A DNA stretch of 64,000 nt from Synaphobranchus kaupii (GCA_029718625.1 CM056379.1:55449579-55513578); one strand, 5' to 3'; shown: positions 48,301-61,878, counted from the stretch's first letter. Made by a program: numbers and translations. Notes: generated by a model from the sequence alone, not told the origin.

Positions 48301-50992
48301 GACTGCCATCCTGAAGAAACTTAGTCCTTCTGAACCCCTTCTCTTTCTCTCTCACTCTCTCTCTCCTCCCCCTTTTCTGGCAGAGCGGTGAGCTGCCTTC
48401 CTGCTACTGGTTCATCCCTCTCTCCTCCTCTTCTTTTCGGGCTCTGATCCCGTCCTTCCCGTCGCCACCCCGCAGACCTCCACAATGCCACAATTCCAGT
48501 GCAGAGGTGAAAAGTGCACAGCAGTTAGTGGGCTATCATCTAAGCCACAAAGAGTGTGAACGTCCTCAAAGCGGAGACAAAAAGAAAGAACGGATAAAAG
48601 GAATGAGAATTCCAAGCCCTGACTGCTGAAGTGGCAGCAGTGGTGGCCTTGGCCTCGACACCTGTGTGTCGTACAGAGAGAGAGGGAGAGAGAGAGATCA
48701 CAGTGGCACTGGTCTGGTCCCGACACACCACTAAATAGCCCTTCAGGGGGGCAACAAAAAGGCTGGCTTCAACCACGATGAAAAGCAAAAGTAAGAAAAC
48801 TCCGCGTTTCTTTCCGTTCTTTCTCTTTTCACTTTGTCTTTCTTTCTCTTTCTCTCTCGCTCCAGGCAGAGCACGGAGCTACGGCCCCTGGGCTGCTGAC
48901 GGGACAGGCCGACACTGACGGGCGGACGAAAAGAAAAAAAAAAACGGCGAAAAGGAAAACAACGGAGAGAGCCGGGGGTGAAAAATAATGTAGCAGCAGC
49001 GGACTGACTCTACAGACACACACAACTGAATGAGAGAGAGAGAGCGAGAGAGAGAGACGGTGGGGGCAGACACCTCCCCACTGTTGCTCATTCAGAAACA
49101 GAATAAAGCAGCTGCTATAGCCTATCAAACTGATCCCCATGACCCCCTAAACACATGCACACACACACACGCTTACACAGTAACACACGCACACCGATCC
49201 AAATCAAGAAATTTGCACCACAATAATTTAGCTCTGAATATACATTGTATTTAATCCATTGCAGGATTAAAGTCTTTTTTAAATCTCACTGACATAATTA
49301 CCCCAGCGTGTCCCTACATTTGAGACAATGTAACATCAAACTGGCTTGGCTTTCTATTTTACTTTGCTTCAAAAAGAAGCAGAAGAAGAAGAAGTCTTAA
49401 CAAAGACTTCTCTTACATTAATACAAAATGTCTACCCACACAAACACCCACATTCAGTCAAATGTGCCCCTAGAAATACTGAAACATGTGGCACACACTG
49501 AATCAGAAATATATATCACTCTTAGACAAACAATCTGAGAGCTGTGATCCTTCACCCCTGACCCCACTCTATGACAGCTGATGGGCAGACCAGTGGGCGG
49601 AGTCACAGGCCCCTGTCCATTTTGCCACGTGTGTCATGAAGGCTGAGTAAACACTGCCTTGCCACTTCAGCAAAACACTGCACTCTGTGAGAACACACAC
49701 ACACACACACATACACCATAACTCACACCAAACAGCCAAGACTCTGTAAATGCAGTGGACAGATCAGCACCTCCTTGTCAGGCGACAGTTCTTGCCACGA
49801 AAGATCTTACCCTCGAGTCACAGCACGCAAAAACATACACACACTCCTGCATGTGCACTCACACGCACACAAACACGCACGGACACGCACGCACGTTCAA
49901 AAATAAACAGGCACACACTATAATTAGGCACACACAAAAAGTCACAAGCTCTGTGTTTTTGGAAGGTTTTCCTACAGTTTGTGGTGAAGCCTCGCTTGGG
50001 AGGACAACCAATCAGAGCTGGTGCTGGGAGGAGGCTAAACAGCAGTATTGAGAGATTCTCCCTCTGAATGAGTGGACGAAGGCTGACGAGCCACAAAATC
50101 CCTGTCTCTTATTCTTCGGCACCGTCAAACCTCACCTGAAGAGCCAGGAACCGTACACCAGAGCGTTCTTAAATCACGTCACAGCGACGTACAGGCGGCT
50201 AGGAGTGCACTTTGCTTACTTGTACGTGGAATATCAACGAGGAAGATGCAAGGTGAATGGAAACGGGAGCGGAAGTGAATGCTGTGACAGCCTGTGACCG
50301 GAGGTTGGCGTAACGCAAGAGAACTCTCTGACCCGACTGTGCTCCGAATGGAACGGAGGCTTGGAAGGCATCCTGCCCTCGGTCACCCCATCAGATCTGG
50401 GACAGGGCTGAGGGTGTGCTTAAGTGTGTGTTTGCGTAAGGTGTGTGTGTGTAAGTGTGTATGTGTCTGGTATTGAAGTAAAGATACGTGTCTGAGGAGT
50501 TTTGGCTGTGGAAAGCGTAACCGATCAAACAAAAACAGAAGCTTGTGTATAGTCGGCGCACCGACCAACGGACCATGCTAACAGAAGAATCTCTCTCTCT
50601 CTCACTCACTTTCCCTCTCTCTCACAACGGTTCAGCTGCCTCGTACAACAATAAGAGAAAGGAAAACAAAATGAAAGGCGGTGGTAATGAAGCCGAGTAC
50701 AGATACAGAAGGGGCGAGGGTCGAACGGTAGTTTACAAAGGGGAGGCACAATAGACATACGGGCGCTAGCTGTCCGACTGCTAGTTCAGCTAACGGTTCC
50801 TCGCTGCCTTTACTGACCATGGCAAACAACCAGAATAAACAACTGCAGGTAATATGGGGCAGCTCCCAGCATCAGTTGTGATGTAATACGCTTCAGCTTC
50901 AGCTGCGGGCGGTGCAAAGGAACATCAGTTGAGCTACACCTGCCCATCTCAGAACCTGCTTCAGTAAACTTGCCTCTGCTGGCTGTCTTTCA

Positions 50993-51635
50993 CACTCTCT
51001 CCCTCTCCCATTCCCTCCATCACTCTCTCCCTCTCCCATGCCCTCCATCACTCTCTCCCTCTCCCATGCCCTCCATCACTCTCTCCCTCTCCCATGCCCT
51101 CCATCACTCTCTCCCTCTCCCATTCCCTCCATCACTCTCTCCCTCTCCCATGCCCTCCATCACTCTCTCCCTCTCCCATGCCCTCCATCACTCTCTCCCT
51201 CTCCCATTCCCTCCATCACTCTCTCCCTCTCCCATTCCCTCCATCACTCTCTCCCTCTCCCATGCCCTCCATCACTCTCTCCCTCTCCCATTCCCTCCAT
51301 CACTCTCTCCCTCTCCCATTCCCTCCATCACTCTCTCCCTCTCCCGTGCCCTCCATCACTCTCTCCCTCTCCCATTCCCTCCATCACTCTCTCCCTCTCC
51401 CATTCCCTCCATCACTCTCTCCCTCTCCCATTCCCTCCATCACTCTCTCCCTCTCCCATGCCCTCCATCACTCTCTCCCTCTCCCATTCCCTCCATCACT
51501 CTCTCCCTCTCCCATGCCCTCCATCACTCTCTCCCTCTCCCATTCCCTCCATCACTCTCTCCCTCTCCCATGCCCTCCATCACTCTCTCCCTCTCCCATG
51601 CCCTCCATCACTCTCTCCCTCTCCCATTCCCTCCA
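50993..51635. repeat. 28-bp CT-rich minisatellite, about 23 copies
   Basis: Unit CTCTCTCCCTCTCCCATNCC plus CTCCATCA, where N is T or G. One homopyrimidine strand with few substitutions. Because 28 is 1 mod 3, three long plus-strand frames run through it (HHSLPLPCPPSLSPSPMPSI-like); they are not genes. Confidence 0.96.
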
Positions 51636-51935
51636 TCTCCTTCTGAGTCATCCTCTCACCGGGCCCCTCGCCTCTGACCTCACAAACCAAAACCCCTCCT
51701 GGCCCCTTCCCACCTGGCCTCCGAACCAGCACCGCGGTTCCTCTCCTTCGACCCATCGACCCGTCGTCAATCCCTGTGGAGGAGGAGGAAGCAAAAGCCA
51801 CGACACGTTTTCCGCCACGTGCGTGTGGGAGAGAGCCGGCCACAGGCAGACTGATGAGCTGTCAGATATGCGCTAAGCCCTGTCATACCCAAGCCTACTC
51901 CCCACAAGGACAGATTATTACCTGTTGATAATAAC

Positions 51936-51950
51936 AACCCCCCCCCCCCC
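51936..51950. repeat. Poly-C tract
   Basis: About 14 C followed by CACGCACACACACAC. Confidence 0.85.
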
Positions 51951-52309
51951 ACGCACACACACACTTTTTTCCAAAAACAAATCACACATATCTCTGTAAT
52001 AATGGAAAGTGATGGTTTGCTGAAGGTAGGTGGAGTTACAGTGGCACACGATGAGTCGATGACATCATCCTGACACATCATTCCCAATGAAGCTGATACA
52101 TGGAGCTCCTCACAAAAAAGTTGCCTTTTTTTTCTAGACAAACCAGGTATGTTGGGTACAGAAAGTGACAGTTAACCATGTAAAAGTCACTTTCACATCT
52201 TCACAATCTCTGTCCCATGGTATATAGCTAACATGACAGCTGTACTTGAAAATGTTTTATACAATGAAACAGACACATATGAAGAAACACAGTGACAGAC
52301 ACTATTAAG

Positions 52310-52445
<136 letters not shown>

Positions 52446-52736
52446 ACTGTTAGACACTGTAACGTTCCTCACTCCGGCGGGACCTATTGTGATCTGGTAG
52501 TGCTGAATCTGCTCTGGAGAAGCTAGTTCCGTCCGTTAAGCCATGGTTTAGGGAAAAGCTCTTCTCAGGATCCTGCCAGCACACAAAGGCCACACAAAAG
52601 CCGTCGCTCTCTACCCCCCTCACAAACACTGATCTCTGGTCAGGGACAGAGGGAGTAGGAAGCAACCTCTGATAAGCTCATTTCACAATCACTGATCAGA
52701 GATCAGTATGGATAAGGGGAGAGGGGAGAGAGGGAC

Positions 52737-52930
52737 CAATTCAGTTCAATTTTATTTGTATAGCGCTTTTCATACAGTGTATGGATGCAGCCAGGGTCAC
52801 AATCAATACCGCACGTTGCTATGTTCTGTAGCCAGTGGTCTCCCTGAAGGACAGGAGACAGGAGACAGGAGACTAAGACAGCCAGAGACAGAGCAGAGGG
52901 TAGGGGGAGAGAGCAGAGAGAGCAGTGGGT
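52737..52930 (+). repeat. Fish TTTTATTTGTATAGCGCTTT repeat
   Basis: TTCAGTTCAATTTTATTTGT with ATAGCGCTTTTCATAC begins a dispersed repeat that is abundant in teleost genomes. It is followed by GGAGACAGGAGACAGGAGAC, a short 10-nt tandem repeat. Confidence 0.7.
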
Positions 52931-53066
52931 AGAGGGGGAGAGACGCTAGGCGCTACGCAAACACAGCAGCGCTGACAATGACAACCGAAGCACAGGAACA
53001 ATGGGACACGTGGCCCCGATCAGAGACAGCGGCCGACAGCCACGCCCAGAGAACCAACACCTAACA

Positions 53067-53337
53067 CAGCTCGCTGATACCCACGCACGTGCACACTGGA
53101 GTGTTACGCACAGTTCGCTGATACCCACGCACGTGCACACTGGAGTGTTACGCACAGCTCGCTGATACCCACGCACGTGCACACTGGAGTGTTACGCACA
53201 GCTCGCTGATACCCACACACGTGCACACTGGAGTGTTACGCACAGCTCGCTGATACCCACGCACGTGCACACTGGAGTGTTACGCACAGCTCGCTGATAC
53301 CCACACACGTGCACACTGGAGTGTTACGCAAAGCTAG
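53067..53337. repeat. 44-bp minisatellite, six copies
   Basis: Unit CAGCTCGCTGATACCCACGC followed by ACGTGCACACTGGAGTGTTA and CGCA, nearly identical between copies, so recently expanded. Confidence 0.95.
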
Positions 53338-53925
53338 CTCTCGCGGCTTGGCGGGTAATGCGCGTGAGGATGAGTGGGGATAAGTGCCCATGTGTGACTG
53401 TTTAGACCCAGGTGCCTCCGGCTCGGTTACCTTTTCCATTCCAATGAAACTCATTTTTTTGACAGTGGAATTGTGAAATTCGTCGAGACAGCCTAACACA
53501 CACACACACGCATGCGAACACACGCTGACAAACTGACTAGGCTCCAGATGATGATATATATTAATACACATAATACACGTTGATATGTAATATACAGTTT
53601 TAGTACCTCAGACATGAGCTTACTAGATTCATCTGTGAAATATTCCCATTCCCTTCAGCACATAAAATAACACATAACTCATGTGTGATGCTTCACACGC
53701 ACATAATCTGCATCATGGATAGAGAACATGGCTGTATTTCCTGTGAACACAGGGAGTGACATGCTAAACACAGCGGGGTTGTGGGCTGTGCAGAAGAGGA
53801 ATCTAGGCCAGTGTGCAGAGACAGATTGTAAAGGTGTGGCCTGGGCTTCCCTAGAGTGTTAGATCACCGAGGGGCTCTCTCCATAAATGGGAGATACTCT
53901 TCTGATCACAATACACAGGTTCACA

Positions 53926-53929
<4 letters not shown>

Positions 53930-53960
<31 letters not shown>
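53930..53960. repeat. AC microsatellite
   Basis: About 15 AC units. Confidence 0.9.
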
Positions 53961-53961
<1 letters not shown>

Positions 53962-54002
53962 TATACATAGTCTCAGTCTCACAGAACATACACACAGTCC
54001 TA

Positions 54003-54270
54003 CACTGCAAAAAAGTATTGTAATGAGGCTTAAAATCTTTCTCTCAAGTAGAAAATATTAAAATATTATATTGTTTCAACTTTTTGCTTGACAAGTGAAA
54101 TGGTCTTACCCCCATTGGCAAATCTTGAAGTGAGTTAAACTTTCTCACCTCAATGGCAATCATTTTTTGTCTTATTTACCAAAAAAAGTAATAGAAATGA
54201 GATTTTAAGTCTAATATAAGACAAATATACTTGTTAAGATTGACTGATTCTTTGGTTTCAGCAGTGTATT
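54003..54270. mobile_element. MITE with CACTGCAAAAA ends, copy 2
   Basis: Begins ACACTGCAAAAAAGTATT and ends TTTCAGCAGTG. It shares CTTGACAAGTGAAAT and CCCCATTGGCAAA with copy 1 at 16027-16256, in the opposite orientation. Confidence 0.7.
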
Positions 54271-56250
54271 CACCATATTGATTCACCCAAACCATCACTT
54301 ATCCAAATGAGCACTCAATAGTACAGCAGCACTATGTTGCAGTGACCCTATAAAGACAATGGTTTACAAGTTACAGGTTTACAGTCAAACTGGAAAGAGA
54401 GGGTACAGAAGAGAGCCAGTTAGATGCTAAATTTTGACCTCCTGCTTTCCGTAAACTGCCCCCAAAGAACACCTTGCGTATTAGAAAGAGAACCACACAA
54501 CATCACCTCTCACACATAAAAAGGCTACAACTTGCTCACTGCTACTGGTGAATGAAAAGCTATGTCCAGTAGGGGGTGCTACAGCTGAGCTGGTGGAAAG
54601 CTGAAAGGAAAGCATAATATTCAATTGCACGGGGTTCATGTGACCAAATGATGCCAAGATGGCAAGATCTGGGGATTTAGAAGTGAACACTCAGAGTCTT
54701 GAGATTACACTGGGCACAAAAGCCCACTGTCCGTGCAGGCAAGATTCCTGGGGTTCTGCTCTTATTAGAATAATCAATAAAAGGGATCAGTTACTTATAA
54801 TGACCAAAACCGTTGAGGCCAGCTATTACCAACCAATATAAAATGCTCTGCTTATAAGGTTCAGACACTTATAAGAATCAAATCACATTAGGCTAAATAC
54901 AATTATGATAAGGAGAGTGAGCTATCGCTTCCCTGAAGTCACAGGGGAAATAGTGACTGTATCAGCACAGGTAATAGCATTCAGCCCAGAGGCATTTCAG
55001 GGCAGTCCAGAGAGACACAAACAATAACTGCCATCAGAGATCCTTTAAAATCAACCAAGTGGATAAAGACAGCGCAGACTGGGTAAGCGGGTTCATTTTA
55101 ACCTTAATCTCACAATGAACCCCAGACCCGCAGAGGAAAACATCTTCTTCCGACTAGTCTCGCCCCTTCAAGTGCACCTCCCATTCTCTGGACACTAGAG
55201 GGCAGCAAAACCAAACACGCCTCCCTGTCCTCACTCAAAACTCATTGGCTACCTCTCAACTTCTCGAATCATAACTAGAAAACACACAAATTCTGGTGTT
55301 CCGTCACTGAACTTTTTCACCCTCCAATGGGGAAATGGTTTGGAATGACAGAATGAACTCCCCAGTTGGCAGTGGGGACAGGAAGCTGACTTGAGTCAGC
55401 GTGACGTCACCGCAGCAGGCAGGACTCAGGTGCGCCCCCAATGACACAGCTTTGCCCCCCAAGAGAGGGGAAACACATTTCAAACAGACCAAACTCACCT
55501 GCTGCATTACATTACATTACATTACGACTGTCGCGTTACACTCTAAACCAACCCTACAACAGCAGCAAGACTTTAACTGAGAAACTGAGGAATGAGCCGA
55601 GTCAGCTACTGATAATCCCGCCCCCAACCCCGCCCCCTGCTCCTCCTCCCGCCTCACCTATAAGAAAAAACAGCACAGCCTTCTCTGACACGTGCACATC
55701 CCTGACACGCTCCTATCAGCGCTCCCATCAGACCTGACGCCAGCCGCAAGTCTGGGAAGAGGTTTGGACATGCACTGCGAGTATTCCCTCCGCTGTGTGT
55801 GTGTGTGTTTGTGTGTGTTTTATTTACGCAGGCTATATTCATATTATAGATTTATTAAAACGATGTACGTATAAAAAAGCAGCAGCATGTTATTGCCGTT
55901 GATTATATTACCATGTCTACAGTTGGAAGTAAAGACTAGAGCAGTACGGCTGGGTAAAAGCTCCTTTGGAGAATTGGAGAGTAGGACCCAGCCACGGTGC
56001 CGAGGGAGCAGGCGGAGGGAGGGCGGAGGGAGGGCGGAGGGAGTCCCCTGGGCCTCCTTTAGTGCGCATCCATCACAGCACAGATACCCTCAGGGAGCTC
56101 CCTACTGGAATAACAGAGTCAAACAGACTGAACCTCACCCAGCACAGGGGAACAGGAGGCAGGCAGAGAGTGAGGGAGGGAGGGAGAGAAGAGGTGAGCT
56201 CTAGAGGCCTGAGTCAGACAGCCTGGAGCTCACCCAGCACTGGCAAACTG

Positions 56251-56537
56251 GAGAGGTAGAGAGGAGAGGTAGAGAGGAGAGGTATAGAGGAGAGGTGGAG
56301 AGGAGAGGTAGAGAGGAGAGGTGGAGAGGAGAGGTGGAGAGGAGAGGTAGAGAGGAGAGGTGGAGAGGAGAGGTGGAGAGGAGAGGTAGAGAGGAGAGGT
56401 GGAGAGGAGAGGTGGAGAGGAGAGGTAGAGAGGAGAGGTAGAGAGGAGAGGTGGAGAGGAGAGATGGAGAGGAGAGGTAGAGAGGAGAGGTGGAGAGGAG
56501 AGGTAGAGAGGAGAGGTAGAGAGAAGAGGTGGAGAGG
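56251..56537. repeat. 13-bp purine minisatellite, about 22 copies
   Basis: Unit GGTRGAGAGGAGA with A/G variation, one strand wholly purine apart from a single T. It gives long spurious minus-strand frames (LSTSPLYLSSLPL-like). Confidence 0.94.
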
Positions 56538-56719
56538 TTTTGTGGGAAGAGGAAAACGGGCACCGACGCTGCGGAATGGGATAAATAATGACGAGCAGCC
56601 GTCCGAGAGGGAGAGAGAAGCCCGTAAAAAGGTGGCAGATGGCATACAGAAATAGACATCAGACACACACGCACACCGCACCGCACACACGCCCCCAGAT
56701 CCCTGAAAGCAATTTCGCT

Positions 56720-57500
56720 CCCCTCGGAGCCCGGGCGAGCGAGCGGGCGAGCGAGCGGGCGAGCGAGCTCCCCCTCTTCTGCTGGGATTTTTAAGTGCAG
56801 CCCTACATGTGGTCTGAATTCCTGCTCCGGCTGCAGAGTACGCCCACGCGACTGCGGCGAGGCGTTCGGGCGGGGCCAGGGCGAGAGACGAGGGCCGCGT
56901 GGGCGGGAGTCGCCACGGTCGCGACTGGAGAAGCAGATGGCTGCATGGAATCGGGGTGCCCCGACTCTACAAAGGCACCGGTGGCAAAATGGGGATACCC
57001 TAAATCCGTACAACCTAAAGCGCGAGACCTCCATGAGATCGATTGTTTCAGAAGGAAATGAGGAGGTAAACTAGAAGCGTTGGAGTTTGTTCTGACCGCT
57101 ATGTCTGGCCAGATGCAGAGGAGAAGCGCACGTCTCCAGTGGGAAGAGCCTCTCACATTCGGGGGCGTCCTATCGACTGGAGGGAGGTCCGTCAATCTGA
57201 TCTGGGATTCGCGCATTCCCGTCCTTGGTCTCTGCCATGTCAGGGTTTCCGACAGAGAGATCGACAAAGAACATGTTCTTGCCTTGCGGCAAGAAGATGT
57301 GCAGGTTCCTGTTTGTACGTGTCAGTGTCTTCCTGTGCCTGACGGTGCTGTTAGGAAGCTTGGATACACACAAGCACGTGCATGCGCGTACGCACGCCCA
57401 CGCCCAGTCACTCTGCCCGGCCGCCAACCCGGGAGAGAAACTTAGGGCGGCTCTATACCGACGTGCACTGACTTTAAGGACGCCTTTTCCCTCTCTCTTT
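56720..57500. promoter_or_regulatory. CpG-rich block (possible alternative promoter)
   Basis: Dense CG over about 0.8 kb, bordered by GAGCGAGCGGGC repeats at 56735-56770. A minus-strand ATG at 57237 opens a short frame (MAETKDGNARIPDQI...) that stops after 22 codons, with no good donor before the stop. It could be an upstream arhgap23 exon or the promoter of another transcript. Confidence 0.35.
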
Positions 57501-58281
57501 CGCCGTTTGTGTTTTCTTTGAAAGGTTAGCGCTGTTTTTCTCTACCTTTCTGGATTCTCAGACATCCCAACTCTCTCTCTCTTTCTCACTCTCCCTCACT
57601 CACAGGCACACAGACAAACATCGTGGACACAATATGCTCCGACCGTGCGGCTATGTTTATTGGTCTAAAAATAAATGAGTCCAGATTAAAGGGAAGTGTC
57701 AGAAGTGCATTATTTCTCGGACGGCTTTGAGGATTTACGACTCAAACGGCGCATAGCTGAGCCAATGCCATGGTAGCTATAATAGAACCGTTCTGTGCTG
57801 CTTTAGGAAAACAATACAATTTTTTATTAATCAATAACTCACAGAACTCATTCAGTCCCGAAAGATTTAAACTGTGTGAGAGATTGAGGAGTTTTAAGGG
57901 GTTAGTCTGTGTTGAAAGGTTCTTCAATAGCAGGAAAGGAATTTTATTTTACCTATTTTTAGTAAACTGTGAAATTGTTCCAAACTGAAAACAGTTTCAA
58001 GTTTCCAAGCAAAACCTTTCCGTATTCTGTCCCTCTCTGTGTTGTTTTTCCACATTTGTTGCTGCCCCCCATACATCTCTCCCTACCCCACCCTGGCAAC
58101 CATCGCTGTCCTCTGTCCATTGCCCTGACAACCAACAACGCCCTCCACCTGCCAACCTGATTACACAGTCACCCTGTCCACCAGCTAATCACTGCTCTTG
58201 TCCTGGTCACCTCAGCAAAGACCACTCAGAACGCTCCACCAGTCCACCCACACTTCCACTGTGTGGCCCAGGCAGGGCAGA

Positions 58282-58325
58282 ACACACACGCACACACACG
58301 CACACACACACACACACACACACAC
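58282..58325. repeat. CA microsatellite
   Basis: About 20 CA units with CG-containing variants at the 5' side. Confidence 0.92.
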
Positions 58326-58786
58326 CTGGCACATACTGAAGCTGTATTGGAAGTCAGGGACGTGTCACTAGGCCCTGTAACCTTTGTTCCGTTGGCCTTC
58401 TCCCTCAGCCTCCACCAATCAGAAACCCAGACCCGCGTCCTGGGGATGCGGGCTACTTGTCGCTTGGGCGCCTTCTGTTCAGGAATGTTGATGTGACCCA
58501 GTTTCCCGGTGGTCACCAGGACGGAACCCCCGCCACCGTGTCCTGCAACACTGCACCGCGATAATGCAGTCCCAGCCAGGGTGAGCCTCGCGCATCCCAC
58601 TACCATCACTCAATCACCCCCCTCCCTCTTACGTGTCCCTCAAACTGTCATTTCGGGGCACCACTTGAGGCATGACACTTTTTTCCTCCCTCACCTAGGA
58701 TTGGGGGCAGCAGGTGTAACCTGGTAGCTGCAGATCACACTCAAACCAAAGATGCGCCACACGTGCACCTATCTGCTATGTCCGAT

Positions 58787-59047
58787 ATCAGGGGTAGGCA
58801 GCCCTGGTCCTGAAGTGCCGGTGACGTTTCAGGTTTTTGTACCATCTGAGCTTGATCACAAGTTTTATGGATGATTAAAAGTCTGAGTGTGAATATTCTG
58901 AATGGTGAAATGCTGAGTGCCTCCAGCACACGGTCGCCCGCATTCATTACACCTGATTAATTCAAAGAATCCAGTTATGTAGTTACAGGTTTGGATGGAG
59001 CAAAAACAAGGACCGTGTCCGCCACTCCAGGGCCAGGCCACCCCTGT
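58787..59047. mobile_element. hAT-like MITE
   Basis: CAGGGGTAGGCAGCCCTGGT at the left is mirrored by CCAGGGCCAGGCCACCCCTG at the right. About 0.26 kb, no coding capacity. Such ends are common in non-autonomous hAT elements of vertebrates. Confidence 0.7.
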
Positions 59048-59846
59048 CCTATATTACAGCTGTGTTTTATTTTCAGTAAGATAGTTGAGTGAAACACTTC
59101 TGTGGTGGGAATCTGAAGTATATCAGACACATCATTACCCACAATGCTTCTGACTCGGTTTCAGCGTTCGCCTTTTTGTGTGTGCATCTTACTAGAGTAT
59201 GTGTCTTATTAAAACCTGCAACCTCGCAGTCATGGGACCACCGGCCCTCAACAACAAGTCCTCAGCATCTCACAAGAACAAAATTCATCACCATGGACTA
59301 ACCACATATTTGTATATTAACAACAACTGGATGTAAAAAATGTCTGAGGCACAAAAAAAAAATACTATTGTTACAAGACTCCTCAGCTATTCGCCATAGG
59401 GTACTATTACAGGCAGCTGTAGCATTAAACAGGAGGAGACTTGGGTCTACACCAAATCTTTATCCGATTTAGATGGAATTCAGTGTGCTGGCAGGGACCC
59501 TGCTTGATATACAGAGCCGCTCGCTGTATCCTTATAATTAGCAGATGAAAATTACCAGTTGGGATGGAAATAACATTTTCCATAGTGATCCAACCCATAG
59601 TCCTGCTGGAAACCGGACTGAGCCGCTTCGCTAAGTGAACCTATTACAGACACAGGATATGGAGGCAGCCCCACGTCCCCCCAGCCTCTGTTTGTTAACC
59701 TCATTAAAATGGATCGTGAGCAGGTGGTATTAATATCAACTGACCAACATCATGGATCTAAGAGATGTTTGAAGCTTTTAAGCGACGTTTGTGCTTTGTA
59801 GGTATCAAGCTTGGTGTGGAGATTCCAGTTGTCCAAAGGTGCTATT

Positions 59847-59933
59847 GTGTGTGTGTGTGTGTGTGTTTGTGTTTGTTTGTGTGTGTGTGTGTGTGTGTTT
59901 GTGTGCGTGCGTGCGTGTGTGTGTGTGTGTGTA
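59847..59933. repeat. GT microsatellite with TTTG and GCGT variants
   Basis: Interrupted GT repeat; another pure GT run lies at 60039-60066. Confidence 0.9.
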
Positions 59934-60037
59934 AAATATGATCAGTTACAATCTCTCAAATATAATCCTTAAAATTAGAAACATGCAGTCCTTTGTAATT
60001 TGTCGGTGGTCTCAAATAAAGAATTAAAATGTGCGTC

Positions 60038-60071
<34 letters not shown>

Positions 60072-60599
60072 GACATGTGAGGGCCAGCAACACAGGAATT
60101 CCTCCTCCATTAGGTTACTCAATCAAAAGTCCCTCAGTTTGGGATTCCGTGACGCTCCCATTCATAAACACGAGGCAGGAGATGGAGTGAGAGAGAGAAA
60201 GAGAGAGAAAGGAAGCGCAGAGGGAAGGAAGGAAAAGGCACTGGAGAACAAAGGCAAGGAGTAGTGACAGAGGAGGAGAGAGAGAGACACGGGGAAAGAG
60301 GGAGGCGACAGCATGAATGATGAAATGAGGGAAATGAGGGACTCCCAGTGAACAGCGGCAGGGAGGAGTGAAAGTAGAGAAAGAGGGAGCGAGAGAGACA
60401 GAGACAGGAGCGCATTCCCCTAGAGGGGAGCCCACGCCCTGTTCTCTCTCCCTGCCAGGCCATGTGTGTGGGAAAGGAATGGGAAAACTCATTATGGCTC
60501 TGCATGGAGGAGGAATGTTAAACCCATCTCTACTGCCAACCCTCTCCTTTCTCTCCCTCACTCTTCTTTCTCCCTTCATCTCTCTCACTCTCTCTCTCT

Positions 60600-60662
60600 C
60601 TTTCTCAAATTCAGATGTGTTTTATTGGCATACCCACACGTACGTATAGTATTGCCAAAGCA

Positions 60663-60711
<49 letters not shown>

Positions 60712-60728
60712 CCTCCCTCCCTCCCTCG
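60600..60728 (-). repeat. Short dispersed repeat with (GA)n tail, copy B
   Basis: Read on the minus strand, TTTGGCAATACTATACGTAC, TGTGGGTATGCCAATAAAAC and ATCTGAATTTGAGAAAGAGA match copy A at 43795-43915. On the plus strand a 44-nt CT run follows at 60664-60707, then CCCT repeats. Confidence 0.7.
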
Positions 60729-60779
60729 CTCCCCCCTGGCAGGCCCGCACCCCTCTGAAAACACTCTGTTGGCACACAG

Positions 60780-61200
60780 GCCTCATTCAGGAGCCGGCGC
60801 AAGCCAGAGAGCGAGCGCCACGCAGCCGCTCATCTGAAACCCACACTGCAGCGCTCTACCATGACGCCACTTCCAAACTATTTTTCCAAGGGGTAAATCG
60901 ATCCGCTTTTTCCTCCCCCCCCCCCTACCCCCCCCCGGCTTCCAGCCCCCCCCCCAGCCCCGTCCACAGCTCGCGGTTTTTAGGGGGCCCCGTTTTCCGC
61001 GAGCGCGCGGGGCTTGAGGAACGGCCCGGGCACCTCCTGAGCTCGCCGAGGCGATCCGTTTGGTAAACAGCCGCCCCGCGCCGCGCCAGGTCGACGGTCC
61101 GCAAGCCGCGCTCAAGCACACCGGGAAACTGAAGCAAAACCGTCCCAAAACAACGCGCGAGCATTCCCACCCGGCACCACAGGGTGACCCGACGGCATGT
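60780..61200. promoter_or_regulatory. CpG-rich block with C-runs
   Basis: Dense CG sequence including GCGAGCGCGCGGGG and GCCGCCCCGCGCCGCGCC, preceded by two C runs (60917-60936, 60948-60957). It could be the distal promoter of arhgap23 or of an upstream gene. No exon identified. Confidence 0.35.
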
Positions 61201-61832
61201 TATGGCTTCAGCTGTAGCAGTCTATACTCCAGTTCCCACATTAATACGGCAGATTAAACTGTCCGGCTCCCTTCCCCGCCCCTCAGTAGTACGGGGAACG
61301 CAGGGAGATAGCCACTCTCTCTGCATGTTTTCAAAACACAACTATCAGCCCTCGCTATCTCCAGTGGGCCCGCATGCCGTTTCCTGTTGGCCCTGGAAAC
61401 AGCGCGTCCCTGGGTCTCCTGGGTCCGTGTGGAGTATGTGCGTGTAACAGATATGTGTACGCGTGTATGCACGTGCGTTCGTCCACGTGTGTATGTATGC
61501 GAGTGTGTATGTATGTGTGCGCATGTGTGTGTGACTGTAGTCAGTACACAAACAAAAACAAACACACACACAGGAGCCTCCCACCACCTGGACGCAAATT
61601 CAAGGAGGGTTTTACTCTACAGGACTCCGAGAGGGACAAAAATACAGAAGAGCAGTGGGGATGCGCTCTTCTTGGCCGCGGATTCCTGGAGAGCCCTAAT
61701 CCCGCTAGCGGCACAAACCTCACTGAGCCAGGGATCCTTTTACAGCACAAGCACAAGGTCACTTCTACTGCATAAACCTGAGAGTGGAGTCAATGAGCTC
61801 ATTAATGTATGCATGAGAGGGAGGGAGTGAGT

Positions 61833-61835
<3 letters not shown>

Positions 61836-61877
<42 letters not shown>
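61836..61877. repeat. GA microsatellite
   Basis: About 20 GA units. Confidence 0.9.

Positions 61878-61878
<1 letters not shown>

Noticed and set aside
51094..51876. Plus-strand frame of 260 codons (HSLPLPCPPS repeats)
   Set aside because: It is the 28-bp CT-rich minisatellite translated; all three frames give similar peptides.
56201..57034. Minus-strand frame of 277 codons
   Set aside because: More than a third is the 13-bp purine minisatellite and the rest is CpG-rich DNA without recognisable protein features.
57170..57237. Short frame MAETKDGNARIPDQI as the arhgap23 N-terminus
   Set aside because: It stops after 22 codons with no good donor before the stop, so it cannot be joined to exon 2 on present evidence. 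Kept only as a note in the CpG block.
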